From the NCBI GenBank assembly GCA_027494165.1, contig JAOSJM010000006.1, positions 310,001 through 374,000 on the forward strand: 64,000 nucleotides of DNA, given 5' to 3'. The first letter of the stretch is position 1, and each line of letters starts with the position of its first letter. Both the position numbers and the translations under genes were made by a program. The notes beneath the pieces were generated by a model. It was not told the origin of the DNA. It made no database searches and saw only the letters and a program-made list of their open reading frames with translations. Positions 9,553 through 19,783 of this stretch are shown piece after piece. Origin of the DNA: Acidimicrobiia bacterium. Its GTDB lineage: Bacteria; Actinomycetota; Acidimicrobiia; IMCC26256; JAOSJM01.

Positions 9553-10346
9553 CGGCGGTCCCCGGGTGCCTTCGGGACCGGGAGCTCGGAGGCGGGCCCG
9601 AGCGGGGTGCCCCTCGGTGCCCGCTCGTCGCTGACGATGTGTCCGTCGAGCATCGAGACCCGCCGCTCGGCGTGGGCGGCGAGGCCCCGGTCGTGGGTGA
9701 CGATGACGACCGCGGTGTCCGAGGTCACCAGGTGGTCGAGGATCTCCATGACGTTGGCGGCGTTCGACGTGTCGAGCGCGCCGGTCGGCTCGTCGGCCAG
9801 GGTCATCCGGGGCCTGGCGACGATGGCCCGGGCGAGCGCGACGCGCTGCTGCTCGCCCCCCGACATCTGGATCGGTCGGTGGTCGAGCCGGTGCTCGAGC
9901 CCGACGCGCGCCAGGGCCTCGCGAGCCCGATCGTGGCGCTCGGCCGGCCGGATCCCGCGGTAGAGGAGCGCGGTCTCGACGTTGCCGAGCGCGGTCAGGT
10001 GGGGGATGAGGTGGAACTGCTGGAACACGAAGCCGACGAAGTCGCCACGCAGGCGTGACCGCTCGCGGTCGTCCAGGGTCGCGACGTCGATCCCCCCGAC
10101 GAGGATGCGGCCGGAGGTCGGGACGTCGAGGATCCCGAGGAGCCCGAGCATCGTCGACTTCCCCGACCCGGACGGGCCGACGATCGACACGAAGTCACCG
10201 GCCCGGATGCGCAGCGACACCCCGCCGAGCGCGTACACCCTCACGCCCTCGCCGTACGCCCGGGTGACGTCCTCGAGCTCGATCAGCACCTCGGGGCCGT
10301 CGTCGCCCGACCGCACCGGCGGTGCCGGGGACTGGACCGCGGTCAC
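9549..10346 (-). CDS. ABC transporter ATP-binding protein, MacB/LolD type
   Basis: [18 protein letters not shown] (Walker A), MSGGEQQRVALARAIV, LADEPTGALD. Confidence 0.93.
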   Translation of the reverse strand: MTAVQSPAPPVRSGDDGPEVLIELEDVTRAYGEGVRVYALGGVSLRIRAGDFVSIVGPSGSGKSTMLGLLGILDVPTSGRILVGGIDVATLDDRERSRLRGDFVGFVFQQFHLIPHLTALGNVETALLYRGIRPAERHDRAREALARVGLEHRLDHRPIQMSGGEQQRVALARAIVARPRMTLADEPTGALDTSNAANVMEILDHLVTSDTAVVIVTHDRGLAAHAERRVSMLDGHIVSDERAPRGTPLGPASELPVPKAPGDRR

Positions 10347-12795
10347 GCGGGGTCGACCTCCACGACGACCTGCTCACCCCCGACAGCCCCTCGCGGATCT
10401 CGACGAACGCCCCCTCCGTGAGCCCGGTCACGACGGCGACGCGCTCGAGGGAGCCGTCCCTCCGGACGACGCGCACCTCGGTCTCGTCGCCGACGCCGAC
10501 GAGCGCGGCGACGGGCACCGTCACCACGTCGACGGACTCCTCCAGGACCACGTCGACGCTGACGGTCGCCCCGTCGACCACCGCGAGATCACCCTCGACG
10601 GTGACGGTCCCCGCGTAGGTCTCGCCTCCCGACTGGTCGACGTCGGGCGCGTCCTCGAGCTCCTCGATCACGGCCGGCGCGGTCACACCGGTCGCGGCGA
10701 GCTCCACCGTCGCCCGGAGCCCCTCGTCGAGCTCGGCCCGGTCGCTGGGGCTCATCTCGATGGTCACGGTGAGCTCGTCCTCGGTGAGGGTCATGAGCGG
10801 GTTCCCCTCGGGGACGAACTCCCCGAGGTCGACGAGGACCGAGCCGATGCGCGTCGGCCACTCGCCCACCACGAAGTCGCCGGGCTGGAAGACGGCGTCG
10901 TCGTCGATCGTCACGACCTCGACGTCGATCCGGTCGGCCCCGGCCCGGAGGAGGACCACACCCTCCAGGGCCTCGAAGTCGGCCCCGGCCTGGGCCGTGC
11001 CGCCGACCGAGAAGGAGACCGCGGTGTCCTCGGCCGGGGGCTGGTCGGCCGTGATCGTGAAGCGGAGCGTGCCGCCCTCGACGACCTTCCCGCCGCCGGT
11101 CACGTCGAGCTCGGGCAGGTCGTCGGACTCCACGAGGACCGTCGCGCTGGAGGCGGCGCCCAGCCGGTAGCCATCGCCGGGAAGGAGGGTGACGGCGAGA
11201 GCCTCGTCGGGCTCCACCAGGTCGTCGTCCTTGGTGGAGACGTCGAGCGTCGTCTCGTCGTCGTTGGCGAACGACAGCTCACCGGACGGCTCGGGGTAGT
11301 CCTGGTCGGGGGTCACCGTGCCCCACACCACGTAGGACACCGTGAGGTCGCCGGTGACCTCGAAGTCGGACTCGACGACGAAGCCGGCGGCCTGGCCCTC
11401 GGTGGTCCGGTCGTCGTCGGCCCGGATGCTCAGGGTCGGGAGGTCGTCGGGGTCGTCGAGGATCGTCACGGTCGCCTCGAACACCGCCCCGACCTCGTAG
11501 GCGTCGGGGGGGAACTGGGCCTCCTGGATCTCGATGGTGACGTCCTCCTCGATCTCGATGATCGAGTCGGCCACGGTCGCGACGTCGATCTCGACCTGGG
11601 TGGCACCGGCCGGCATGAGGACCGGCTCCTCGATCTCGACGTAGTCGACGTCCTGGTCCTGGTCGGGGTCGGCCGGGTCGCCCCCGGTCGCCGACCCGCC
11701 GACGGACAGCTGGACCTGGGTGTCCTCCTTGAGCGGCTGGTCGGAGACGATCGTCACCGTGGCGGTACCGCCCTCGTTCACGCTGACCTCGGTGGGGGTG
11801 ATGGTCAGCTCGGGGATGGTGCCGTCGACGATGGTCACGGTGGCGCTGGACGACGGCCCGACGTTGTAGCCGGCCCCCGCCTGGACGGTCGCGATCACGG
11901 TCTCGTCGGGCTCGAGGACGGCGTCGTCGAACGTCGACAGCACGACCTCCACCCGGCTCTCGCCCACCTCGAGCTTCGCCTGGCCGGCGAGGGCGTCGTA
12001 GTCGGACCCCGGGGCGGCCGTGCCGGAGAGGGTGAACGTCACCGTGACGTCGGCCGGCGGGTCGAGGTCGCTGGTGATGATGAACCGGGAGGCCTCGCCC
12101 TCGGCGACCCGCGTCGGGCTGGCGGCGATGCTCACCGTCGGGTCTCCGGGGGCCATGGGCCGGGCCCGGCCCCGGGCGATCCCGGCCCGGGCCGGCGGCG
12201 TCCCTCCGGCGGCCTCGACGATCGTCCCGCCGGCGCTGCCCCTCCGGCCGACGTCGTACCCCTTGCCGCTCTGGAGCTGGAACGTGACGGTCTCGTCGGG
12301 CTCCTTCTCCGTCGCGCTGTAGCCCCGGTCGCGCTGCCACCGGACGAGGGCGGACCGGGTCGCCGCGGTGAAGTCGAGGTCGACGGGGCCCGGGTCGTAA
12401 CCCTCGGAGGCCAGGATCTCCTCGAGCTGGAGGACGTCGAAGCCGACCGCGCCGTCCTCGAGGGGCCGCCAGAACGGGAAGTCGCCCTGGGCCGCGATCG
12501 CGGGCCGGCCGTCGACCGCGAAGACGGTGTCGCCCGCCTGGACCCGGTCGCCGTCGTCGACCTCGACGCCGGTCACCCGGCCCGGCGCGAGCATGTTGAG
12601 CGTCCCGATCTCCTCGTGGCGGACCTCGCCGTTCACGGTGAGGACGTCCTGGAGCGTCCGCCGCTCGACCGGGGCGAACACGATCACGTCGCCACCCCGC
12701 TCCTCGGAGGCCCCGCCCCGCGAGCGGACGACGAGTCCCCCGGTCACGACGGCGACCACGACGGCGACCACGATCACGACGCGCTTCCTGGTCAC
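10343..12795 (-). CDS. Membrane-fusion protein (HlyD/MacA-like) with peptidoglycan-binding domain and internal Calx-beta-like repeats (one apparent frameshift near 10377-10381)
   Basis: Start GTG 12795 overlaps upstream stop (GTGA). PG-binding-like segment VGFDVLQLEEILASEGYDPGPVDLDFTAATRSALVRWQRDRGY, then ~4 repeats PTVSI...EPDET...GYNVG...ATVTIVD, then adaptor barrel. Restoring one base in C5 10377-10381 gives GGEQVVVEVDPA* ending in a GTGA overlap with the ATPase. Confidence 0.8.
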
Positions 12796-13493
12796 GACTC
12801 GCCTCCGGCGTCCGCGTCGCTCCCGCCGTCGCCGGCGGCGGCCATCTGCTCCTGCACGTACCGACCGCACTCCTCGAAGTCGCGGTCGCTGTCGCGGTTG
12901 GCGGGAGCGACGGGGGCGCCCCGGGGCCCGAGCAGGCCGTTCTCGTTCGGGACCAGCTCGCCCCACTCCCACCCTCGCCGGATCACGCACTCCCGGAACA
13001 GGATGATCTGCTGGTTGCGCTCCTCGATCTGCTCGGGGTCGAGGTTCTCGGTCTCGCGCTGGAACTCCTGGAGGGTCTCGACGAGGCCGGTCTGGGTGTT
13101 GCACTTCCCGAGGGCCTTGAGGTACTCGGGGTCGACGCCCTCGAGGTCGTTCGGTCCGCTCGGGAGCGGCTCGTCACCCCAGCCCTCGCGCTCGAGGCAG
13201 TCGCGGAACTTCACGAAGGCGGACCCCATGCTGGCCGTGGCCGACTGCTCGGCCTCGGCGACGGGGATGGTGGTGCGGGTCACGTTCGCGTCGAAGTCGT
13301 GGCCCGACACGTCGACGGTGGCGTCGCCGGCCCGCACGAGGGTGGGGCCGCCCCTGCCCTCCGGGCCCTCGCAGGCCGCGAGGGCGAGCGCCGCCGCCAG
13401 CACGACGAGGAGCCCGCATGCTCGCCACCCGCCCACGACGGGGACCTCCCTCCGGGGTCTGCCGCTCGCTGCGCCCGCGGCCCGGGCCGTCAT
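12792..13493 (-). CDS. Putative lipoprotein with duplicated Cys-x5-GW units
   Basis: Lipobox-like LALAAC; FRDCLEREGW and FRECVIRRGW; GTGA overlap with the adaptor gene. Confidence 0.7.
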   Translation of the reverse strand: MTARAAGAASGRPRREVPVVGGWRACGLLVVLAAALALAACEGPEGRGGPTLVRAGDATVDVSGHDFDANVTRTTIPVAEAEQSATASMGSAFVKFRDCLEREGWGDEPLPSGPNDLEGVDPEYLKALGKCNTQTGLVETLQEFQRETENLDPEQIEERNQQIILFRECVIRRGWEWGELVPNENGLLGPRGAPVAPANRDSDRDFEECGRYVQEQMAAAGDGGSDADAGGES

Positions 13494-13570
13494 GGACGCA
13501 CCGTGATCCCGGCAACACTAGTGGTCACCCCGCGGGCGAGCCGGGTCTCCTCCCCCCCGGTTGGCGCCTC

Positions 13571-13630
13571 CACCTCCTCCCGGATACCTCGACCTCCTCC
13601 GGGATACCCCCACCTCCCTCCGGGTTGGCG
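13571..13630. repeat. Three 20-bp degenerate tandem repeats upstream of the export operon
   Basis: cacctcctcccggatacctc / gacctcctccgggatacccc / cacctccctccgggttggcg. Confidence 0.65.
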
Positions 13631-13666
13631 CGGAATCGGGGTCCAGAGCCCCGAAACCGCGCCGAC
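13624..13666. terminator. Family-2 stem-loop downstream of the metallophosphoesterase gene
   Basis: gttggcgcggaatcgggg (13624-13641) / ccccgaaaccgcgccgac (13649-13666). Confidence 0.6.
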
Positions 13667-13688
13667 TCGGGGGAGAAGGGGGAGTCCC

Positions 13689-14796
13689 TCAGAACGGCTG
13701 GCTGAAGCAGCGGTCGGCGAGAGAGCCGAGGGCGTAGTCCCGGTACAGCCCGGCGAACATCTCCCGGGTCCGCTCGGTCCAGTCCATCGCGCCGGCGGCC
13801 CCGATGCGCCGCATCACCTGCGTGTAGCCACCTTCGTAGACGCGGTACTCGGCCCACGCGCCCGGGTAGTCCTTCACGCAGGCGACCTCGACCATGGGCA
13901 CCCACCGGGCCTCGGCGAAGTGCCGGATGCGGTTGCGGTGGGTGTGGCCCGCGAAGTACCCGGCGATCGCCTCGCGGCGCGACGACCTCGCAGAGGGCCA
14001 CGCTGTCGTCGGGGTGGATCCCGAAGTAGTGCTCGGGGCGGGTGTTGGAGTCCGGGTCCCAGGGGTGGTGGTGGCCGAACACGAGGACGGGGTCGGTCGA
14101 CCCGGCCGCGAGCGCGTCGAGCCAGGCGAGCTCGTCGGCGGTGACCCGCCCCCTGTCGGTCCCGGGCGTCACGGTGTCGAGCACGGCCAGCACGACCCCC
14201 GGCAGGACGACGGCGAACGGGGCGTGGGCGGCGATCCGCTCGCTGATCATGGCGTCGTGGTTGCCGCGGACGTGGTGCATCCGCTCGCCGAGCTCCGACC
14301 AGACCTCGAGGAACCGGCCGTACTCCTCCTCGGAGCCCACGTTCGTCAGGTCGCCCTTGACGACGACGGCGTCGGGGTCCAGAGCGGCGATCTCGTCGAC
14401 CGCGGCCCGGTTCATGACCTCCGGGTACGGGGGCTCGCCGGGCCGGCTGCCCAGCACGGGCCCGAGCTCGACCTCGTGGCCGAGCTTGCCGCACTCGGTC
14501 TCGCCGAAGTGCACGTCGTTGGCGGTGGCCACCGTGGCGAGGAGCCGTCCCGCCGGGCGGTCGAGGGTCCGGACCCGGTCGGGCAGGAAGTCGGTGACCG
14601 GCTCGGTCTCGACCGAGAGGGGGTAGACCGTCGCGGGCTCGAGCCCGGTGACCCGGGCGACGTGGAACGGGCCGGTGGTGGTGACGTCGTGGTCGCCGAC
14701 CCGGGTCGTGATCTCCACGTCGGTGCCGGTCGTGAAGGTCACGACGACCTCGTCGACCCCGACGCTCATCAGCTCGGCGTTGCGGACGAGATCCAC
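13689..14796 (-). CDS. Metallophosphoesterase (one apparent frameshift near 13975-13990)
   Basis: TANDVHFGE, VVVKGDLTNVGSEEEYGRF, VRGNHDAM, VFGHHHPW in one frame; YFAGHTHRNRIRHF ... VEVACVKDYPGAW in the next. Confidence 0.75.
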
Positions 14797-14810
14797 GGGG
14801 CCCCCGGGCC

Positions 14811-15056
14811 TCAGGCTCGTGTCCGCCGCCCGATGCGACCCGACAGCCGCCAGGTCCCCCGCAGGTAGCCGGCCCGCCGGGCGCTGAGGCGCGCCGCCTC
14901 GACCCACGCGTCGAGCCGGTCCTCGGGGACCGCCTCCGCGCCGGCCGCGGCGGCCGCCTGCTGCTCGGCCTCGACCACCGCCAGGGCGGCGACGATCGCC
15001 GCCACCTCCTCGGGGGTGGCGTCGGGGCTGACGGACCGGAGCACGGAGCGGGCCAT
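14811..15056 (-). CDS. Acyl-CoA carboxylase epsilon subunit
   Basis: Small protein with PEEVAAIVAALAVVEAEQQ, directly after the carboxylase beta gene. Confidence 0.75.
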   Translation of the reverse strand: MARSVLRSVSPDATPEEVAAIVAALAVVEAEQQAAAAAGAEAVPEDRLDAWVEAARLSARRAGYLRGTWRLSGRIGRRTRA

Positions 15057-15065
15057 CGGCGTGGC

Positions 15066-16679
15066 CTAGAGCGGGACGTTCCCGTGCTTGCGCTGCGGGA
15101 GCTGCTCCCGCTTGGAGCGCAACATGGCCAGCGATCGGGCGAGGACGGCCCTGGTGTCGCGGGGGTCGATGACGTCGTCGACGTAACCCCGCTCGGCGGC
15201 CACGTACGGGTTGGCGAACCGCTCCTTGTACTCCTCGATGAGCTCGACCCGGCGGACCTCGGGTTCGGCGGCCGCGGTCAGCTCCTTGCGGTGGATGATG
15301 TTCACCGCGCCGTCGGGGCCCATCACCGCGACCTCCGCCGAGGGCCAGGCGAAGGCGAGGTCGGCCCCGATCGACTTGGAGTTCATGACGACGTAGGCGC
15401 CCCCGTAGGCCTTCCGGGTGACGATCTGGACCCGGGGCACGGTCGACTCGCAGTAGGCGTACAGGAGCTTCGCGCCGTGACGGATGATCCCCCCGTACTC
15501 CTGGTCGGTGCCGGGCAGGAACCCGGGGACGTCGACGAAGGTGACGAGCGGGACGTTGAACGCGTCGCACGTGCGCACGAACCGCGCCGCCTTCTCCGAC
15601 GCGTCGATGTCGAGCGTGCCCGCGAGCACCTGGGGCTGGTTGCCGACGATCCCCACGACGTGGCCGTCGATCCGGCCGAACCCGCAGATGATGTTCATCG
15701 CCCAGAACGGGTTCACCTCGAAGAAGTCCCCGTCGTCGACGACCTGGGCGACGACCTTCTTCATGTCGTAGGGCTTGTTGGGCGCGTCGGGGATCAGCTC
15801 GACGATGGACTCGCAGCGACGCTCGGGGTCGTCGGCGGGCGCGAAGTACGGCGGATCCTCGAGGTTGTTGGAGGGGAGGAACGAGAGCAGGTAGCGAACC
15901 TGCTCGAGGCAGGCCTCCTCGTTCTCGGCGACGAACGTGGCGACGCCGGACTTGCTGGCGTGGGTCATGGCCCCGCCGAGCTCCTCCTGGGTCACGTCCT
16001 CGCCGGTCACGGTCTTCACGACGTCGGGACCCGTGATGAACATGTGGGAGGTGCCCTTGACCATGAAGACGAAGTCGGTCATGGCCGGCGAGTAGACCGC
16101 GCCACCCGCGCAGGGACCCATGATCACGCTGATCTGGGGGATGACGCCCGAGGCCTTGACGTTGCGGTGGAAGATCCCGCCGTAGGCGGCGAGCGAGACG
16201 ACGCCTTCCTGGATGCGGGCCCCGGCGCCGTCGTTGAGGCCGATCATCGGCGCGCCGACCGATTCGGCGAGGTCCATGACCTTGTGGATCTTCTCGGCGA
16301 ACACCTCGCCGAGCGCGCCCCCGAACACGGTGAAGTCCTGCGAGAAGACGAACACCTTGCGGCCGTCGACCGTCCCCCAGCCCGTGACGACGCCGTCGGT
16401 GAGAGGACGCGTGTTCTCGATCCCGAAGCCGTGGGCCCGGTGGCGGGCGAGCATGTCGAGCTCGACGAAGGAGCCGGGGTCGAGGAGCTTGTCGATGCGC
16501 TCGCGAGCGGTCAGCTTGCCGCGCTCGTGCTGGCGGGCGACGGCCGCCGGGCTCCCGGCGTGCAACGCCTGCTCGCGCAGCTTCGCGAGCTGCTCGAGCC
16601 GTTCCTCGATGGGGTGGGGGACGGGAGCGATCGGCGGGCCCCCGCCCTCACCCTGGATGTCCTGCTCGTCGACCGCCAT
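15066..16679 (-). CDS. Acyl-CoA/propionyl-CoA carboxylase beta (carboxyltransferase) subunit
   Basis: [25 protein letters not shown] ... [35 protein letters not shown] ... [29 protein letters not shown]. Confidence 0.95.
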   Translation of the reverse strand: MAVDEQDIQGEGGGPPIAPVPHPIEERLEQLAKLREQALHAGSPAAVARQHERGKLTARERIDKLLDPGSFVELDMLARHRAHGFGIENTRPLTDGVVTGWGTVDGRKVFVFSQDFTVFGGALGEVFAEKIHKVMDLAESVGAPMIGLNDGAGARIQEGVVSLAAYGGIFHRNVKASGVIPQISVIMGPCAGGAVYSPAMTDFVFMVKGTSHMFITGPDVVKTVTGEDVTQEELGGAMTHASKSGVATFVAENEEACLEQVRYLLSFLPSNNLEDPPYFAPADDPERRCESIVELIPDAPNKPYDMKKVVAQVVDDGDFFEVNPFWAMNIICGFGRIDGHVVGIVGNQPQVLAGTLDIDASEKAARFVRTCDAFNVPLVTFVDVPGFLPGTDQEYGGIIRHGAKLLYAYCESTVPRVQIVTRKAYGGAYVVMNSKSIGADLAFAWPSAEVAVMGPDGAVNIIHRKELTAAAEPEVRRVELIEEYKERFANPYVAAERGYVDDVIDPRDTRAVLARSLAMLRSKREQLPQRKHGNVPL

Positions 16680-16746
16680 GGACCGCAGCGTAGTGGCCGG
16701 GCCCGGCGCGACACCCCCCGGGCCCGGGGCGCGGTGGGTGGCCTCG

Positions 16747-17172
16747 TCAGGCCTCGATGGTCTTGGCCTCGCCGACGTGGACCTCGACCTTGCGGGGCTT
16801 GGCCTGCTCGGCGACGGGGATCGCCACGGTGAGCACGCCGTCCTCGTAGCGGGCGTCGACCTTGTCGGTGTCGAGCGTCTCGCCGAGGAGGACCCGCCGC
16901 GAGAAGGTCCCCTGCGCCCGCTCGCGGGCGAACAGCTGGTCGCCCTCCATCTCGGGCCACGCGCGCTCGGCCGAGACCGTGAGCACGTCGCGCTCGACGG
17001 TGAGCTCGATCGAGTCGGGCTGCACGCCGGGGAGGTCGAAGTGGAGGAACACCTTGTCGCCGCGGCGGTAGGCGTCCATCGGCATGGAGCGGGTCCGGGG
17101 CGCCGTGGTGGTCCCGAGCACCTGCTCGGCCATCCGGTCGAGCTCACGGAAGGGGTCGTATCGGAGCAGCAT
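16747..17172 (-). CDS. Hsp20/alpha-crystallin family small heat-shock protein
   Basis: [15 protein letters not shown] ... [27 protein letters not shown] ... [25 protein letters not shown]. Confidence 0.93.
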   Translation of the reverse strand: MLLRYDPFRELDRMAEQVLGTTTAPRTRSMPMDAYRRGDKVFLHFDLPGVQPDSIELTVERDVLTVSAERAWPEMEGDQLFARERAQGTFSRRVLLGETLDTDKVDARYEDGVLTVAIPVAEQAKPRKVEVHVGEAKTIEA

Positions 17173-17277
17173 GCGCCACCTCCAGCAACCAGAGCGGGTA
17201 TCGATTGGTCCTGATGATAGCAGGAAACTTGAGCGCGGTACTGGCAGGGTTGGGGGGCGGGGACGGGCGGCCCGTCG

Positions 17278-17715
17278 CTACTCCTCGACCAGCTCGATGA
17301 GCGTGCCGAAGGCGTCCTTGGGGTGCACGAAGGCCACGGTCGTGCCGCGGCTCCCGGGCCGGGGTGCCTCGTCGATGACCCGGTGGCCCCGGGCCTTCAC
17401 CGCCTCGAGCGCCTCGGCGCACGAGGCGACCCGGTAGCCGATGTGGTGGAGGCCCTCGCCCCGCTTCTCGAGGAACCTCGCCACCGGCGAGTCGTCGCGC
17501 ACGGGGGTGAGGAGCTGGACGTACGACTCGGCCACCCGGATGAGGGCCTCCTCGACGCCGTCCTTCTCGACCACCTCCCGGTGCTCGACCTCCACCCCGT
17601 AGGTGGAGCGGTAGTACTCCACGGCCGCCTCGAGGTCGCGCACGGCGATGGCGACGTGGTCGATCTCGGTGAGCACGTTCACTCCTTCGTCACCTGCGTC
17701 GGGTCGGGCCTCCAT
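17278..17715 (-). CDS. mce: Methylmalonyl/ethylmalonyl-CoA epimerase
   Basis: [32 protein letters not shown] ... [11 protein letters not shown] ... [16 protein letters not shown]. Confidence 0.93.
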   Translation of the reverse strand: MEARPDAGDEGVNVLTEIDHVAIAVRDLEAAVEYYRSTYGVEVEHREVVEKDGVEEALIRVAESYVQLLTPVRDDSPVARFLEKRGEGLHHIGYRVASCAEALEAVKARGHRVIDEAPRPGSRGTTVAFVHPKDAFGTLIELVEE

Positions 17716-17728
17716 GGTGGCCCATCGC

Positions 17729-19073
17729 TCAGCCCTGGTTACGTCGGAACAACGTGATGGCGTCGAGGTGCTCCTCGCGGGTCTCGGGATCGGTGACCCC
17801 CAGACCCTCCTCGGGAGCGAGGCACAGGACGCCGAGCTTGCCCTCGTGCAGGTTGTGGTGGACCTGGTAGGCGGCCTCGCCGGTCTGCTCGAGGGGGAAC
17901 ACCGCCGACATCGTGGGGTGGATCCGGGCCTCGCAGATCTGCCGGTTGGCTTCCCAGGCCTCGCGGTAGTTCGCGAAGTGGCAGCCCTTGATGGTCTTGA
18001 GGTTCATCCAGAGGTACCGGTTGTCGTACTCGATCGTGTAGCCCGACGTCGCCGCGCACGTGATGACCATCCCGCCCCGGGACGCCACGAACACCGACGC
18101 CCCCATGGTCTGGCGGCCGGGGTGCTCGAAGACGATGTCGGGGTCGCGCCCGACGAGCTCGCGGATCTTCTTCCCGAAGCGCCGCCACTCCTTGGGGTCC
18201 TGGGTGTGCTCGTCGGCCCAGAACCGGTAGCCCTCGGCCCGCCGGTCGATGACGTGCTCGACCCCCATCTCGTGGAGCAGCGTGGCCCGGGCGGGCGACG
18301 ACACGACCCCCACCGGGATGCCGCCGCCGTTGAGCACGTACTGGCAGGCGTAGGCACCGATGCCGCCGGTCGCCCCCCACACGAGCACGACCTGACCCTG
18401 CGTCATCCGGGCCCCGTTGGGGCTCACGATCATCCGGTACGACGTGGAGTTCGTGAGCGCGTTGACCGCCGCCTCCTCCCAGGTGAGGTGGGCCGGCTTG
18501 GGCATGAGCTGGTTCGCCTTGACGACGCTGATCTCCGCGAGCCCGCCGAAGTTCGACTCGAAGCCCCAGATCCGCTGGTTCGCGGCGAGCATCGAGTCGT
18601 CGTGCGACGACGGGTCCTGGTCGTCGACGTAGTTGCAGTGCACGGTGACGCGGTCACCGGGCCGCCAGTCGCGCACCGCAGAGCCCACCCGCAGCACGAC
18701 GCCCGACGCGTCGCTGCCGACGACGTGGTAGGGCAGGTCGTGGCGCTCGCCCCACACGCTCTCCTTGCCGAGCCGCTGGAGGAACCCGAACGTGGGCAGC
18801 GGCTCGAAGATCGAGGTCCACACCGTGTTGAAGTTGATGGACGACGCCATCACCGCGACGTAGGCCTCGTCGGGGGCGAGCTCCGGCAGCGGGACCTCGT
18901 CGACGTGGACGGCCTTGCGGGGATCCTTCTCCTCCGACGGCAGGCCGGCGAACATCTCCTGCTCGTCGGCCTTCACGAAGGCGGCGCGGAACGACTCGGG
19001 GAGCGGGAGGGCGCCGATCTCCTCGCCGGGCGCACCCTCGAGGACGGCGTTGAGGATCGCGTCGGTGGTCATG
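17729..19073 (-). CDS. ccr: Crotonyl-CoA carboxylase/reductase
   Basis: SINFNTVWTSIFEPLPTFGFL, HVVGSDASGVVLRVG, NQRIWGFESNFGGLAE, SYRMIVSPNGA, WGATGGIGAYACQYVLNGGGIPV. Confidence 0.95.
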
Positions 19074-19213
19074 GGCCGCGACGGTAGTGGCCGCTTCGTC
19101 CGGTGCTCCAGCCCCCCGGCGGCCCCCGGTCCGACGCCTCCCGGGCGCGCGAGGACGCGAGGAACGGCGGACGGTCCCTGCGCGGGCCCGTCGACGGCGC
19201 GGCAGGCCGTGGC

Positions 19214-19229
19214 GATACCATCGGGTATC
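19214..19229. promoter_or_regulatory. Candidate operator GATACC-ATCG-GGTATC upstream of ccr
   Basis: Perfect 6+6 palindrome; shares TACC-N4-GGTA with sites at 136-147 and 21376-21387. Confidence 0.45.
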
Positions 19230-19341
19230 TCCACGTGCGCTCCGGCCTGGGCCGTCGCGCGCTGGCCGAGGCGGCGTAGGTGCGCTCGGGCGTGCGGCCG
19301 AGGTCTCAGCTTCGGCTCCGCCGTGCCGAGTTCCTGAAACC

Positions 19342-19593
19342 GATGACTCCCGCGACGCGACGTTTCGCATCGTGGATGCGAGAACAGGCGTATGCGGCCC
19401 GCACGGTCAAGACCTACGGGCGCTACGTCGCCCGGGCCGAACGGTGGCTCGCCGCCGAGGGGATCCGCCGGCCGGCGCGGTCTTCCGCTGGGGTCTGGGC
19501 AGACTGCACGAACTGGTCGGCCAGGCCCGAGCCGGCGGGCTGGGGGCCTCCGCCGTCCGAGTCGACGTCGACGGCGAGCCCGTCCTCGCCTGA
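19342..19593 (+). pseudogene. Remnant of a tyrosine recombinase N-terminal core-binding domain
   Basis: MTPATRRFASWMREQAYAARTVKTYGRYVARAERWLAAEGIRRP resembles SAM-like integrase N-domains; no catalytic domain follows. Confidence 0.45.
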
Positions 19594-19625
19594 ACGCGAG
19601 CAGAGTCGCCGCCGCGGGCAACCGG

Positions 19626-19665
19626 GAGGAAGGAAGAGCCGCGCGCACCCGGCTCTCCCTTCCTC
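19626..19665. terminator. Strong hairpin (16-bp arms, one mismatch, 8-nt loop)
   Basis: gaggaaggaagagccg (19626-19641) / cggctctcccttcctc (19650-19665). Confidence 0.55.
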
Positions 19666-19783
19666 GCTCGTGCCCCCGAGATAGATGCACTCCCACTGCG
19701 AGCAATGAGCCATTTCTGGCGCGTTCTGCTCAAGGCGCCGCTGCGGCCCGCCGACCCAAGTAGACGTGGCTCGGGAGCGCAGG

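Noticed and set aside
1027-13506. Very long antisense ORFs (e.g. 1027..3930 -, 4157..8419 +, 9982..13506 +)
   Set aside because: Low-complexity R/G/A/P/H/V/D-rich translations opposite clear coding genes; artefacts of high GC with few stop codons
13689-14796. Metallophosphoesterase as a true pseudogene
   Set aside because: Single frame change with all catalytic motifs present in the two frames; more likely an assembly indel given the window-wide pattern
17190-17240. HAIR (HspR) operator upstream of hsp20
   Set aside because: Only one CTTGAG half-site is visible; no ACTCAAG partner at the correct spacing
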